Notes: generated by a model from the sequence alone, not told the origin. Shown: positions 51,252 through 60,966, counted from the first letter of the stretch. The stretch: 64,000 bases of DNA from Streptomyces sp. NBC_00190 (GCF_036203305.1 NZ_CP108131.1:3720001-3784000), one strand, 5' to 3'. Program-made: numbers and translations.

Positions 51252-51521
51252 CTCTGCTCCTGAGGACGGTGACGCGGTGACTGGTACAAGCCTGTCGCCG
51301 GACCCCCCGCCACCCCGTCGGCGTACCGGCTGCCACCGGCTGCCGCAGCGGCTGACCCGGGGGTCATCCGATCGGTCGATGCGCATCGCCGCCACGACCG
51401 TATTGGCTGGTCACGCCGGACGGACCGGCCCGGCCGGTCCGTCCGGCCCCGCCGGAGGCGGAGCCCGGGCAACGGCGCCGCGGGCGAGAATGGACGTACG
51501 CCCCCACCCCAGGAGCCCCCG

Positions 51522-52685
51522 GTGAGCCACCCCGCGCGCAAGCCAGACACCCGCACGCTGGCCACGGTCGCGCACACCGCGTTCTTCCTGCTCCTCGGCG
51601 CCTCGCTGGCCCGTTTCCTCCTCCACCACCCCGGCGAACCCCGCACGCCGTGGGTCATCGCCCTCAGCATCACCCTGGCCCTCCTGTACGTACTCGGCCC
51701 CGCGGTCGGCGCCGCCCCGACCGCACGGCGGACCCTCTGGCTCGGGCTGATCGTCAGCACCTGGGTGGTCCTGGTCGTCCTCGCGCCGAGCTTCGCCTGG
51801 TGCGCCGTACCGCTCTTCTTCACCGCCCTGCGCACCCTCCCCTCGCGCGCCGCGATCGTCCTCGTCGCCCTCCTCACCGCCTTCGTGGTGATCGCCCAGC
51901 TGAAGCTGGCCGGGTCCTTCGACCCCAACCTCCTCCTGGCCCCGCCCGCCGTCGCCGCCCTCGCCACCGCCGTCTTCGTGCACATGGAGCGCCAGACCCA
52001 GGCCCAGAGCGCGCTGATCGACGACCTGATCCGCACCCGCCGCGAACTGGCCGCCACCGAACGCCGCGAAGGCACGCTCGCCGAACGCCAGCGGCTGTCC
52101 ATGGAGATCCACGACACCCTCGCCCAGAACCTCTCCAGCCAGCAGATGCTCCTCCAGGCCGCCGACCGCACCTGGGACACGGACCCCGCCACGGCCCGCG
52201 CGCACGTCCGCACCGCCACCGGCATCGCCGCCCGCGGCCTCGCCGAGGCCCGCCGCCTGGTCCACGACCTGGCCCCGGCCGAACTCGCGGACGGCACCGG
52301 ACTCGCCGACGCCCTGCGCGGCCTGGACGCCGGCCCGGACATCGAGGTCCGCTTCCACCTCGAAGGCACCCCGGCCGCACTCCCCGACCGGGTCCAGTCC
52401 GCCCTGCTGCGCATAGCCCAGGGCGCGCTGGCCAACGTCCGCGAACACTCGGACGCCCGGACGGCCGCGCTCACCCTGAGCTTCCTCGGCGACCAGGTGG
52501 TCCTGGACATCGCCGACGACGGCCACGGCTTCACACAGTCCCGGGGCGAAGCCGGGGACCGCGGCCACGGCCTCCCCGCCATGCGCGCCCGCGTACGCCA
52601 GCTCGGCGGCACCCTGACCGTCGAATCCACGCCGGGCGAGGGCACCGTCCTCTCCGCGGCCGTCCCCCTGGAGCCCACCGGATGA
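51522..52685 (+). CDS. SenS-like sensor histidine kinase
   Basis: 387-aa NarL-family kinase. Five or six membrane helices (about 15-155) precede the HisKA_3 dimerisation helix ERQRLSMEIHDTLAQNLSSQ (phosphoacceptor His at about 200) and the ATPase domain (N box ALANVREHSDA, G box DIADDGHGF, GHGLPAMRARV). AGGAG precedes the GTG. It overlaps the regulator gene by 4 bp and is divergent from the HbpS-like gene, matching the redox/iron-sensing HbpS-SenS-SenR arrangement. Confidence 0.92.
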   Translation: MSHPARKPDTRTLATVAHTAFFLLLGASLARFLLHHPGEPRTPWVIALSITLALLYVLGPAVGAAPTARRTLWLGLIVSTWVVLVVLAPSFAWCAVPLFFTALRTLPSRAAIVLVALLTAFVVIAQLKLAGSFDPNLLLAPPAVAALATAVFVHMERQTQAQSALIDDLIRTRRELAATERREGTLAERQRLSMEIHDTLAQNLSSQQMLLQAADRTWDTDPATARAHVRTATGIAARGLAEARRLVHDLAPAELADGTGLADALRGLDAGPDIEVRFHLEGTPAALPDRVQSALLRIAQGALANVREHSDARTAALTLSFLGDQVVLDIADDGHGFTQSRGEAGDRGHGLPAMRARVRQLGGTLTVESTPGEGTVLSAAVPLEPTG

Positions 52686-53302
52686 CGACGATCCTGCTCT
52701 GCGACGACCACGTGGTGGTCCGCGCCGGACTCCTGGCCCTCCTGGGCAGCGAGCCCGACATCGAGGTCCTCGGCGAGGCGGGCAGCGGCGAGGAGGCAGT
52801 CGCCCTGGCCGCCAAGCTCCGCCCCGACGTGGTCCTCATGGACCTCCAGCTCGGCGAGGGCATCGACGGGGTCGAGGCCACCCGCCGCATCACCGCCCTC
52901 CCCAGGCCGCCGCACGTACTGGTCCTCACCACCTACGACACGGACGCCGACATCACCCGCGCCATCGGCGCGGGCGCGACGGGTTACCTCCTCAAGGCGG
53001 AACGCCCCGAGGAGCTCTTCGCCGCCATCCACTCGGCGGCCCAGGGCCGCACCACCCTCTCCCCGCCCGTGGCCAGCCGCGTCATGGCGCACATGCGCGG
53101 CACCCGCCCCACCCTGACCGACCGCGAACTGGACATCCTCGGCCAGCTGGCCCGCGGCCTCGGCAACCGCGACATCGCCCGCGCCCTCTTCATCAGCGAG
53201 GCCACCGTCAAGACCCACCTGGGCCGCATCTACGACAAGCTCGGCGTCGACACCCGCGCGGGCGCCGTCGCGGTGGCGAAGGAACAGCGCCTCCTGCCCT
53301 GA
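52682..53302 (+). CDS. SenR-like response regulator (NarL/LuxR)
   Basis: 206-aa regulator. The receiver domain (1-120) has LLCDDHVVVRAGL (acid pocket), the phosphoacceptor Asp in VVLMDLQLGEGIDG, Thr in VLTTYD and Lys in YLLKAERP. The C-terminal LuxR helix-turn-helix (about 140-200) is LTDRELDILGQLARGLGNRD, IARALFISEATVKTHLGRIY and DKLGV. Translationally coupled to the kinase. In S. reticuli SenR controls furS-cpeB and hbpS; targets here are inferred only. Confidence 0.93.
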   Translation: MTTILLCDDHVVVRAGLLALLGSEPDIEVLGEAGSGEEAVALAAKLRPDVVLMDLQLGEGIDGVEATRRITALPRPPHVLVLTTYDTDADITRAIGAGATGYLLKAERPEELFAAIHSAAQGRTTLSPPVASRVMAHMRGTRPTLTDRELDILGQLARGLGNRDIARALFISEATVKTHLGRIYDKLGVDTRAGAVAVAKEQRLLP

Positions 53303-53358
53303 CCGGCGGGGGGCACCGGAGGTCGGGACGCGTCCGGACCCGTGACACCATCGGATAC

Positions 53359-53862
53359 GTGCTCGACATCGGCTACTCCCTCTCCCGGCGCTTCCCCGAC
53401 CCCCCGCAGACCGACTACCGCTCGGCGGACGTCCACACCCTGCGTCACGACCTGTTCTGCGGGGACGTCTACCTCGCCGACACCAACGCGGACCGGGAAG
53501 TGTCCACAGCCTGGGGATGGGTGCCCGTACTGGACTTCGCCTGGGCCCTGTGCGACATCGTCGAGCAGCTCGACCAGGACCCGCGCGGCAGCCGCTCCGC
53601 CAACCGCCAGTACGCCGAACTCGACTTCACCGAGTCCACCGACCGGATGCTCTTCGAGCGCCGCTTCGGCTGGGTCGACGTCGAGGCCGACTGGATGCCG
53701 GGCGACGAGGAGCCGCTGACCTTCAGCCACCGCCTGCTGCGCCGCGAGGCCCGCGACTTCCTGCACGACCTCATCGCCGACCTCGTCGACATGCACGACG
53801 CCCTCGCCGACAACCCCGCGATCTGGATGCTCCAGTCCCGCTTCCCCCGCGTCCCGGCCTGA
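53359..53862 (+). CDS. hypothetical acidic protein
   Basis: 167-aa soluble acidic protein: MLDIGYSLSRRFPDPPQTDY, LRHDLFCGDVYLADTNADRE, GWVPVLDFAWALCDIVEQLD, LDFTESTDRMLFERRFGWVD and EARDFLHDLIADLVDMHDAL. No catalytic motif is recognised. The length and internal hydrophobic pattern support a folded domain, and similar genes are common in Streptomyces. No ribosome-binding site precedes the GTG, so a leaderless start (CACCAT upstream) is possible. It is 57 bp after senR. Confidence 0.72.
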   Translation: MLDIGYSLSRRFPDPPQTDYRSADVHTLRHDLFCGDVYLADTNADREVSTAWGWVPVLDFAWALCDIVEQLDQDPRGSRSANRQYAELDFTESTDRMLFERRFGWVDVEADWMPGDEEPLTFSHRLLRREARDFLHDLIADLVDMHDALADNPAIWMLQSRFPRVPA

Positions 53863-53900
53863 CCCGTACCCCGGCCTCGCCCGCCCGGCCGGCCTCGCCC

Positions 53901-53930
53901 GGCACGGCACGGCACGGCACGGCCCGGCAC
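53901..53930. repeat. GGCAC pentanucleotide tandem repeat
   Basis: GGCAC repeated four times, then a GGCCC variant and a fifth GGCAC, in the gap between two convergent genes. Such short tracts can slip in replication. Confidence 0.8.
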
Positions 53931-53970
53931 ACGCTGGGGCGCGGCTCCGCCGCCCGGGCCCGAGGGCCCG

Positions 53971-54645
53971 CTACGCGATCACCCGCACCCCCAGCTGCGC
54001 CGCCATCGCGGGGGCCAGCTCGAACAGCTGCCCCGGGCTGATCACGGCCCCGGCCAGGGCCTCCACACCCCGGGCGATCTCCAGCACACCGGCGGGCCGC
54101 AGATCCACGTCCGTCATCCGCACCCCGTTGAAATCCACCCCCCGCAGCGCGCAGTCGCGGAACTCCACCCGCTCCAGCACCGCGCCCGCGAAGTCCGGCT
54201 CCACGAGCACGCACCCCTCGAAGACCACGTCGCGCAGCCGTGCCTCCCGCAGGTTCAGGTAGTCGATCTTGCCGCCCCGGACCACCACCCGCTCCAGCAC
54301 CGCCCCGTGCAACTGCACCCCGCCCAGCCGCGCGTCCACCAGCTCCACGTCCCGCAGCGAAGCCCCCGACAGGTCGGTCCCCACCCCCCGGACCCCCTCC
54401 AGCACCGAGTCCAGGATCCGCGCCTTCGCCAGGCCCGCCTCGTCCAGCGCGCACCTGCGCACCGCGCAGTCCATGAACCGGGCCCCGACCCCCTCCTGCC
54501 CCGCCAGGTCCAGATCCGCGAACTCCAGCCCGTCGTAGTCCCCGTCCGGCTCCAGCCCGGCCCCCTGCCACACCGCCAGCTCCGGCAGCCGCACCTGCGG
54601 CCGCCGCGCCGCCTTCACCGTCTCCTGCTGCCCTTTGCGCGCCAT
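53971..54645 (-). CDS. pentapeptide-repeat protein
   Basis: 224-aa right-handed beta-helix built of A(D/N)LXX-type pentapeptides: LEFADLDLAGQEGVGARFMD, LDEAGLAKARILDSVLEGVR, LSGASLRDVELVDARLGGVQ, LNLREARLRDVVFEGCVLVE and PDFAGAVLERVEFRDCALRG. A C-terminal helical cap (VLEIARGVEALAGAVISPGQ) follows. Some family members mimic DNA and protect gyrase; nothing here proves that. CACGAT 6 nt before the ATG suggests a leaderless mRNA. It is divergent from the MDR oxidoreductase. Confidence 0.9.
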   Translation of the reverse strand: MARKGQQETVKAARRPQVRLPELAVWQGAGLEPDGDYDGLEFADLDLAGQEGVGARFMDCAVRRCALDEAGLAKARILDSVLEGVRGVGTDLSGASLRDVELVDARLGGVQLHGAVLERVVVRGGKIDYLNLREARLRDVVFEGCVLVEPDFAGAVLERVEFRDCALRGVDFNGVRMTDVDLRPAGVLEIARGVEALAGAVISPGQLFELAPAMAAQLGVRVIA

Positions 54646-54706
54646 GGATCCATCGTGGCGCAGCGCACTGACAACACCCGGCAGTACCGGCAGTACCGGC
54701 AGCGCC

Positions 54707-54737
54707 TTGACCTCAACCGCGGTCGAGGTCCAAGGCT
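54707..54737 (+). promoter_or_regulatory. MerR-type promoter with 19-bp spacer
   Basis: TTGACC (54707-54712) and AAGGCT (54732-54737) are separated by 19 bp. A 22-bp near-perfect palindrome (54709-54730, GACCTCaACCG and its complement) fills the spacer. Over-long spacers filled by a palindrome are the hallmark of MerR-family activation. It lies just upstream of the oxidoreductase; no merR gene is adjacent. Confidence 0.7.
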
Positions 54738-54743
54738 TGCGCC

Positions 54744-55754
54744 ATGGACACCACGGGCACCATGAACGCCATCCGCCTGCACGCCTTCGGCCCCGCCGAG
54801 AACCTCACGTACGAGGCCGTCCCCACCCCCGTCGCGGCCCCCGGCCAGGTCCGCATCGCCGTGGCCGCCGCCGGCGTCCACCTCCTCGACACCACCCTCC
54901 GCCAGGGCATCCAGGGCCCCGCCCCCGCCCTCCCCGAACTGCCCACGGTCCCCGGCCGCGAGGTCGCCGGCACCGTCGACGCCCTCGGCCCCGGCACCGA
55001 CCCCTCGTGGCTCGGCCGCAGCGTCGTCGTCCACCTCGGCTTCGCTCCCGGCGGCTACGCCGAGTACGCCGTCGCCGACGCCGACCGCCTGCACCCCGTC
55101 CCGCCCGGCCTCGGCCCCGCCGAGGCCGTCGCCATGATCGGCACGGGCCGCACCACGCTCGGAATCCTCCAGTTCGCCGGACTCGGCCCGGACTCCACCG
55201 CCCTGATCCCCGCCGCCGCCGGCGGCATCGGCACCCTGCTCGTCCAGTACGCGAGGAACGCCGGAGCCACCGTCATCGCCCTCGCCGGAGGCCCCGCCAA
55301 AACCGCCCTCGCCGCCGCCAACGGCGCCCACCTCGCCGTCGACTACACCGCCCCCGACTGGCCCGACGCCGTACGCGCCCACGCGCCCGGCGGCGCCACC
55401 GTGCTCTTCGACTCCGTCGGCGGCGCCACCGCCCGCGCCGCCCTCGGCCTCCTCGCCCCCCGCGCCCGCCACCTCGTCTTCGGCTGGTCCGCCGGCCCGC
55501 TCACCCTCACCGACGCCGAACGCGCCGACCTCACCGCCCGCGGCATCACCACCCGAAACGTGCTGGGCCCCGCCATGCTCCAGGCCGTCGGCGCCCCCGA
55601 CCCGCTGCGTGTCCTGGAGACCCGCGCCCTCGCCGAAGCCGCCGCCGGCCGCCTGCGCCCGGCCGTCCAGCGCCACCCCCTCGCCGAGGCCGCGTCCGCC
55701 CACCGCGCCCTTCAGACCCGCGCCACGACCGGGAAGGTGGTCCTGGAGCCCTAG
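54744..55754 (+). CDS. zinc-less MDR oxidoreductase (quinone reductase-like)
   Basis: 336-aa medium-chain dehydrogenase/reductase. The GroES-like N-terminal domain has MNAIRLHAFGPAENLTYEAV, GVHLLDTTLRQG and VPGREVAGTVDALG. The Rossmann NAD(P) motif is ALIPAAAGGIGTLLVQYARN (AAxGGxG form typical of quinone oxidoreductases). No zinc-ligand cysteines occur. The start could be 54744 or the ATG at 54762, where homology begins. The MerR-type promoter implies induction by a reactive small molecule. Confidence 0.9.
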   Translation: MDTTGTMNAIRLHAFGPAENLTYEAVPTPVAAPGQVRIAVAAAGVHLLDTTLRQGIQGPAPALPELPTVPGREVAGTVDALGPGTDPSWLGRSVVVHLGFAPGGYAEYAVADADRLHPVPPGLGPAEAVAMIGTGRTTLGILQFAGLGPDSTALIPAAAGGIGTLLVQYARNAGATVIALAGGPAKTALAAANGAHLAVDYTAPDWPDAVRAHAPGGATVLFDSVGGATARAALGLLAPRARHLVFGWSAGPLTLTDAERADLTARGITTRNVLGPAMLQAVGAPDPLRVLETRALAEAAAGRLRPAVQRHPLAEAASAHRALQTRATTGKVVLEP

Positions 55755-56242
55755 GAAGTGCCCTGTCGGCCGCCCGCGCCCAGCTCGGCCAGCGGCCCGT
55801 CCGTCAACCGGTACACCGACCACTCGTCCTGCGGCCGCGCACCCAAGGCCTCGTAGAACGCGATCGTCGGCGCGTTCCAGTCCAGCACCGACCACTCCAG
55901 GCGCCCGTAGCCGCGCTCCACGCAGATCCGCGCCAACTCCCGCAGCAGCGCCTTCCCGTAACCGCCTCCGCGCGCGCCCGGCCGCACGTACAGGTCCTCC
56001 AGATAGATCCCGTGCACGCCGCGCCACGTCGAGAAGCTGAGGAACCACACCGAGAATCCGACGACCTCCCCCTCGGGCGACTCGGCGACGTGCGCGAACG
56101 CCGCGGGCCGCTCCCCGAACAGCGCCTCGCGTAGTTGCTCCTCGGTCGCCCGCGCCTCGTGCGGCACCTTCTCGTACTCCGCGAGCTCACGGATCATCGC
56201 GCGAATGGCGGGAACATCGGTGACTTGAGCGCTACGAATCAT
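55751..56242 (-). CDS. GNAT acetyltransferase (diamine acetyltransferase-like)
   Basis: 163-aa enzyme. MIRSAQVTDVPAIRAMIREL and AEYEKVPHEARATEEQLREA resemble the SSAT-like group. GVHGIYLEDLYVRPGARGGG and YGKALLRELARIC are strand 4 and the acetyl-CoA loop, and RLEWSVLDWNAPTIAFYEAL is the W-NxxAIxFY motif B. Polyamines or thialysine are typical substrates. It is translationally coupled (ATGA) to the upstream phosphotransferase and overlaps the convergent MDR gene by 4 bp. Confidence 0.9.
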   Translation of the reverse strand: MIRSAQVTDVPAIRAMIRELAEYEKVPHEARATEEQLREALFGERPAAFAHVAESPEGEVVGFSVWFLSFSTWRGVHGIYLEDLYVRPGARGGGYGKALLRELARICVERGYGRLEWSVLDWNAPTIAFYEALGARPQDEWSVYRLTDGPLAELGAGGRQGTS

Positions 56243-57180
56243 CCCAGCACCCTAGAGCCGGCCGCCGCACCCCGCCCCAGCAGCACCTCGGCCATGGTCA
56301 GTTGCTCCTCCTGGAGCCGCAACTCCCCGTCCGCTACGTCCCACAGGCAGTTCTGCAGCACCCGCCCCAGGGTCCACGCCCGCGCCCGCTCACGGTCCAG
56401 GCCCAGCACCTCCGTCATCAGGTCGAACCGCCACCGCACCTCGTCCACCGCGAAGTTGTTGGCGATGGCCGGCAGCAGATCGAAGCCCGGGTCCCCGGCC
56501 AGCGGCTTCGGATCGATCGCCAGCCACGCCCCCCGACCGCCGCCGTCGGCGCCGCCCAGCACGTTGTCGTAGTGCAGGTCCCAGTGCAGCAACCGGTCCC
56601 CGGGCTCCCCCACCACCTCGGCCACCGCCGCCGCGCAGTCCCGCACCACCCGGCGGTCCCGTACGTCCTCCAGCCGCGCCAGCGCCCCCGGCACCGCCTC
56701 CAGCATCCCGGCGGCCATCGCGCCGAGCCCGCGCAGCCCCACCGGGGCCGGCACCGCCGTCAGCCGGGCCAGCAGCTCCGCGACCACGTGGACCGCCCGC
56801 CGGGAATCCCGCTCCGCGACCGCCGACAGGTGCCGCCCCTCGTCGAGCCGCTCCAGCAGCATCGCCCCGGTCGCCTCGTCGTGCTCCAGCAGCCGTACGG
56901 CGCCCGCCCCGCCCCACGCGCGCAGCGCGACCGGCTCCCCCGCGCTCTCCTCGTCGACCAGTTGCAGCTTCAGCGCGGCCGGCGTGCCGTCCGGGCGCTC
57001 CACCGGCAGCACCAGAGCCGTCACCCCGTGCATCCCCGGCCCCGTGCGCCGCAGCTCCCACCGCTCCAGGAACCGGCCCGCCAGCGCGGGCAACCCGGCG
57101 ATGAACTCCCGCCCCGCCGCCCCGTTGAACCTGGCCTGCGCATCGGCCAGGGCCTCCGGAACCTCCACCACGTCCGCCAT
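56239..57180 (-). CDS. aminoglycoside/hydroxyurea-type phosphotransferase (APH(6)-like)
   Basis: 313-aa kinase-fold protein. The ATP lobe includes PAALKLQLVDEE and AMLLERLDEGRHL. The catalytic loop LLHWDLHYDNVLGG (D and N) and metal-binding AIDPKPLAGDPGFDLLPAIA match the APH(6)/hydroxyurea kinase family. Such enzymes phosphorylate streptomycin-like sugars or metabolites; resistance is not implied without a test. The start at 57180 begins MADVVEVPEA, with AGGGCGG before it. It forms an operon with the GNAT gene. Confidence 0.85.
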   Translation of the reverse strand: MADVVEVPEALADAQARFNGAAGREFIAGLPALAGRFLERWELRRTGPGMHGVTALVLPVERPDGTPAALKLQLVDEESAGEPVALRAWGGAGAVRLLEHDEATGAMLLERLDEGRHLSAVAERDSRRAVHVVAELLARLTAVPAPVGLRGLGAMAAGMLEAVPGALARLEDVRDRRVVRDCAAAVAEVVGEPGDRLLHWDLHYDNVLGGADGGGRGAWLAIDPKPLAGDPGFDLLPAIANNFAVDEVRWRFDLMTEVLGLDRERARAWTLGRVLQNCLWDVADGELRLQEEQLTMAEVLLGRGAAAGSRVLG

Positions 57181-57326
57181 GTCCGCCCTGCCCCACGTAT
57201 GTCGGCCACGAACCGAAACCCTCATCCAAAACGCAGCAAACCCCCCACCACCCTACGGCCCCCGCCACCCCTCCCACATCGACCATCCGGCCTGGAAACA
57301 CGCCCCGAAGCACGACAACCAGTCCC

Positions 57327-57356
57327 TGGACACCCGTCCGAAACGGGGTGTAGCAA
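57327..57356 (+). promoter_or_regulatory. putative leaderless promoter of the FAD oxidoreductase
   Basis: TGGACA, 18 bp, TAGCAA, with the ATG 7 nt after the -10 element. Confidence 0.45.
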
Positions 57357-57363
57357 CTCCCCC

Positions 57364-58746
57364 ATGACGATCAACGGCGGCATTTCCTTCTGGTACGCGA
57401 CCGACCACACCACCCCGGCCGCCCCACCCCGCGCACCCCTCACCGCCGATGCCACGGCCGACGTCGTCATCGTGGGCGGCGGCTACACCGGCCTGTGGAC
57501 CGCCTACTACCTCAAGGCATCCGCGCCCGACCTCCGCGTCACCGTCCTGGAGCAGAAGTTCTGCGGCTACGGGGCCTCCGGCCGCAACGGCGGCTGGCTC
57601 TACAACGGCATCGCCGGCCGCGACCGCTACGCCACGCTCCACGGCCACCAGGCCGCCCTCCGCCTCCAGCGCGCCATGAACGAGACCGTCACCGAGGTCA
57701 TCGACGTCGCCGCCAAGGAAGGCATCGACGCCGACATCCACCGCGGCGGCGTCCTCGAAGTCGCCCGCACCCCCGCCCAGCTCACCCGCCTCAAGGCGTT
57801 CCACGACGCCGAACTCTCCTTCGGCGAGACCGACCGCGAGCTCTACGACGCCACCGACACCCGCGCCCGCATCGACATCGCCGACGCCGTCGGCTCCACC
57901 TGGACCCCGCACGGCACCCGCATCCACCCCCTGAAGCTGGTCAAGGGCCTGGCCGCGGCCTGCGAACGCATGGGCGTGGTGATCCACGAATCCACCCCGG
58001 TCACGGACATCTCCCCCCGGAAGGCGGTCACCCCGTACGGCACGGTCCGCGCCCCGTACGTCCTGCGCTGCACGGAGGGGTTCACCGCCGCCCTCAAGGG
58101 CCAGAAGCGCTCGTGGCTCCCGATGAACTCCTCGATGATCGTGACGGCCCCGATCCCGGAGTCGACCTGGAAGCAGCTGTCCTGGTCGGACGCGTCACTC
58201 CTGGGCGACATGGCCCACGCCTACATGTACGCCCAGCGCACCGCCGACGGCCGCATCGCGATCGGCGGCCGCGGGGTCCCGTACCGCTTCGGCTCCCGCA
58301 CGGACAATGACGGCCGCACCCAGCCGGCCACCATCGACTCCCTGCGCGACCTCCTCTTCTCCTTCTTCCCGGCCCTCACCGGAACGGAGATCACCCACGC
58401 GTGGTCGGGCGTCCTCGGCGTCCCGCGCGACTGGTGCGCCACCGTCACCCTGGACGCCACCTCGGGCCTGGGCTGGGCGGGCGGCTACGTCGGCTCGGGC
58501 GTGGCCACCACCAACCTCGCCGGCCGGACCCTGCGCGACCTGGTCCTCGGCGACTCCACGGACCTGACCACCCTCCCGTGGGTGGGCCACCGCGTCCGCC
58601 GCTGGGAGCCGGAGCCCTTCCGCTGGCTCGGCGTCCACGCCCTCTATGCCGCCTACCGCGAGGCGGACCGCCGCGAAACCCTCACCCACCGCCCGGCGAC
58701 AACGCCCCTGGCCCGCCTGGCGGACCGCGTCTCGGGCCGCCACTGA
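57364..58746 (+). CDS. FAD-dependent amine/amino-acid oxidoreductase (PuuB-like)
   Basis: 460-aa D-amino-acid-oxidase-superfamily flavoprotein. ADVVIVGGGYTGLWTAYYLK (about 34-53) is the dinucleotide-binding GxGxxG, CGYGASGRNGGWL resembles the GASGRNGG motif of gamma-glutamylputrescine oxidases, and GLGWAGGYVGSGVATTNLAG is the C-terminal FAD motif. It ends YAAYREADRRETLTHRPA. Probable substrates are amino acids or polyamine derivatives. It ends at a perfect 28-bp terminator. Confidence 0.88.
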   Translation: MTINGGISFWYATDHTTPAAPPRAPLTADATADVVIVGGGYTGLWTAYYLKASAPDLRVTVLEQKFCGYGASGRNGGWLYNGIAGRDRYATLHGHQAALRLQRAMNETVTEVIDVAAKEGIDADIHRGGVLEVARTPAQLTRLKAFHDAELSFGETDRELYDATDTRARIDIADAVGSTWTPHGTRIHPLKLVKGLAAACERMGVVIHESTPVTDISPRKAVTPYGTVRAPYVLRCTEGFTAALKGQKRSWLPMNSSMIVTAPIPESTWKQLSWSDASLLGDMAHAYMYAQRTADGRIAIGGRGVPYRFGSRTDNDGRTQPATIDSLRDLLFSFFPALTGTEITHAWSGVLGVPRDWCATVTLDATSGLGWAGGYVGSGVATTNLAGRTLRDLVLGDSTDLTTLPWVGHRVRRWEPEPFRWLGVHALYAAYREADRRETLTHRPATTPLARLADRVSGRH

Positions 58747-58757
58747 CCCCATGGAAA

Positions 58758-58785
58758 AAGGCCCCGGGTGATCACCCGGGGCCTT
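58758..58785 (+). terminator. terminator after the FAD oxidoreductase
   Basis: AAGGCCCCGGGTGA and its exact complement form a continuous 28-bp palindrome preceded by AAA. It can serve both strands. Confidence 0.88.
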
Positions 58786-58831
58786 CCCCTTCCGCACGGA
58801 TCCCCTTGGCCGTCAAGCCGCTGAGCTGGGA

Positions 58832-58909
58832 TGGAGCCCCCTGTCGGATTCGAACCGACGACCTACGCATTACAAGTGCGTTGCTCTGGCCGGACTGAGC
58901 TAAGGAGGC
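58832..58909 (-). tRNA. tRNA-Thr (anticodon TGT)
   Basis: Minus-strand cloverleaf: acceptor GCCTCCT/AGGGGGC, D-arm TAGCTCAG..., anticodon stem ACGCA/TGCGT with loop CTTGTAA (anticodon TGT), T-arm GTCGGTTCGAATCCGAC and an encoded CCA end. It reads ACA, a rare Thr codon in this GC-rich genome. Confidence 0.97.
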
Positions 58910-59229
58910 ACGACACCCACCCGCGAACCCACCGCGAGCGGAGCCGCCATCACTCTACACAGGGCCCGATTCCCCAAGCCATCGCATTGAAGACGCACCC
59001 GGAACCACCCACGCGCACGTTCGCCGGACGGACTGGTGTACCGCCGTAGCGGCTCGGAAACCCGCCGGGCACCCGGCCCCCACCGCGCCCGGTCCGACAA
59101 ATCGGGAGCCCTGGGGTGCTGACAGGAGGCGTCGCGACGGGTAGCGTCGAGCGGAGTCCAGTTGGCTGGACTAGACCTTCCACTCGGATCGTCCGGCACG
59201 TTCCTGCCGGTAGAAGGGATTCATCACTC
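58910..59229 (+). promoter_or_regulatory. msiK promoter region
   Basis: About 320 bp without a gene. CTGACA (59119-59124), 17 bp, TAGCGT (59142-59147) is a good promoter. The dre-like TGGACTAGACCT follows at 59167-59178. GAAGGGA precedes the ATG at 59230 by about 11 nt. Confidence 0.6.
59167..59178 (+). promoter_or_regulatory. dre-like site upstream of msiK
   Basis: TGGACTAGACCT, identical to the nagK and cutC sites. It lies about 13-24 bp downstream of the predicted start point, a position that would block elongation or initiation. Confidence 0.7.
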
Positions 59230-60318
<1,089 letters not shown>

Positions 60319-60344
60319 CACCGCCCGGACGGTGAAACGGCGGG

Positions 60345-60375
60345 AAGGGGCGTTCCGTTGGACGGGACGCCCCTT
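60345..60375 (+). terminator. terminator of msiK
   Basis: AAGGGGCGTTCCGT, loop TGG, ACGGGACGCCCCTT (one G-U pair), 27 bp past the stop. Confidence 0.8.
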
Positions 60376-60526
60376 TCCGTGTCGCGCCGCCGCCGTGCCG
60401 GAACCCCGGCAGACCGGGCCATTCGGCCCCACCCGTCAACCCTCAATTCGAAAAGCCACGTCGAACCATCCCCCGTCAGGGTGACTAAATGTCGCCCGTT
60501 CTTCACCGAGCGCTACTCTCGCCTTC

Positions 60527-60940
60527 GTGACCCACACTGCCCGCCGTATCGGCCGTTCCCTCGCCCTGGTCCTGCCCGTCGTCCTGGTCCTGTCCGGGAC
60601 CCTCGCGGTCACGATGGTTCCCTGGGCGGACACTTCGTCCTCCCAGATCCTCACCGCCGCCGCCGAGGACGTCTCCGTCCCCGCGAAGCCGCGCGCGGCG
60701 CAGGACCTGCTGCGCGACAAGCTCGTCGGCGAGATCCAGCAGGGGCAGGAGCCGGGTGACGTCCTGACCCACCTCCAGCAGGAGGTGGACAAGCGGCCGT
60801 CGCTGGCCGCGCACTGCGTGGGTATCGCGCGGGCGCTGGGACGGGCGGCCGTGGACGCGTACGGTCCGACGAAGGCCCAGTCCTTCTCCCGCCCCGTGTG
60901 CGACACCTCGTACGCGACCGGTGTCGCCTCCATGGGCTGA
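60527..60940 (+). CDS. secreted or membrane-anchored hypothetical protein
   Basis: 137-aa protein with an N-terminal hydrophobic helix (about 12-32; LALVLPVVLVLSGTLAVTMV) that may be a signal peptide or anchor. A helical exterior domain follows (AAQDLLRDKLVGEIQQGQEP, VLTHLQQEVDKRPSLAAHCV) with two cysteines (AAHCV, RPVCDTS). TACTCT lies exactly 7 nt before the GTG at 60527, indicating a leaderless mRNA. Function unknown; it lies between msiK and a nucleotidyltransferase. Confidence 0.72.
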   Translation: MTHTARRIGRSLALVLPVVLVLSGTLAVTMVPWADTSSSQILTAAAEDVSVPAKPRAAQDLLRDKLVGEIQQGQEPGDVLTHLQQEVDKRPSLAAHCVGIARALGRAAVDAYGPTKAQSFSRPVCDTSYATGVASMG

Positions 60941-60966
60941 GCCGCCGCGTCCCTACGCTGGCCGGC

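Noticed and set aside
56239..57180. Calling the APH(6)-like gene an antibiotic-resistance gene
   Set aside because: The kinase motifs fit, but core-genome homologues often act on metabolites; no antibiotic cluster is present.
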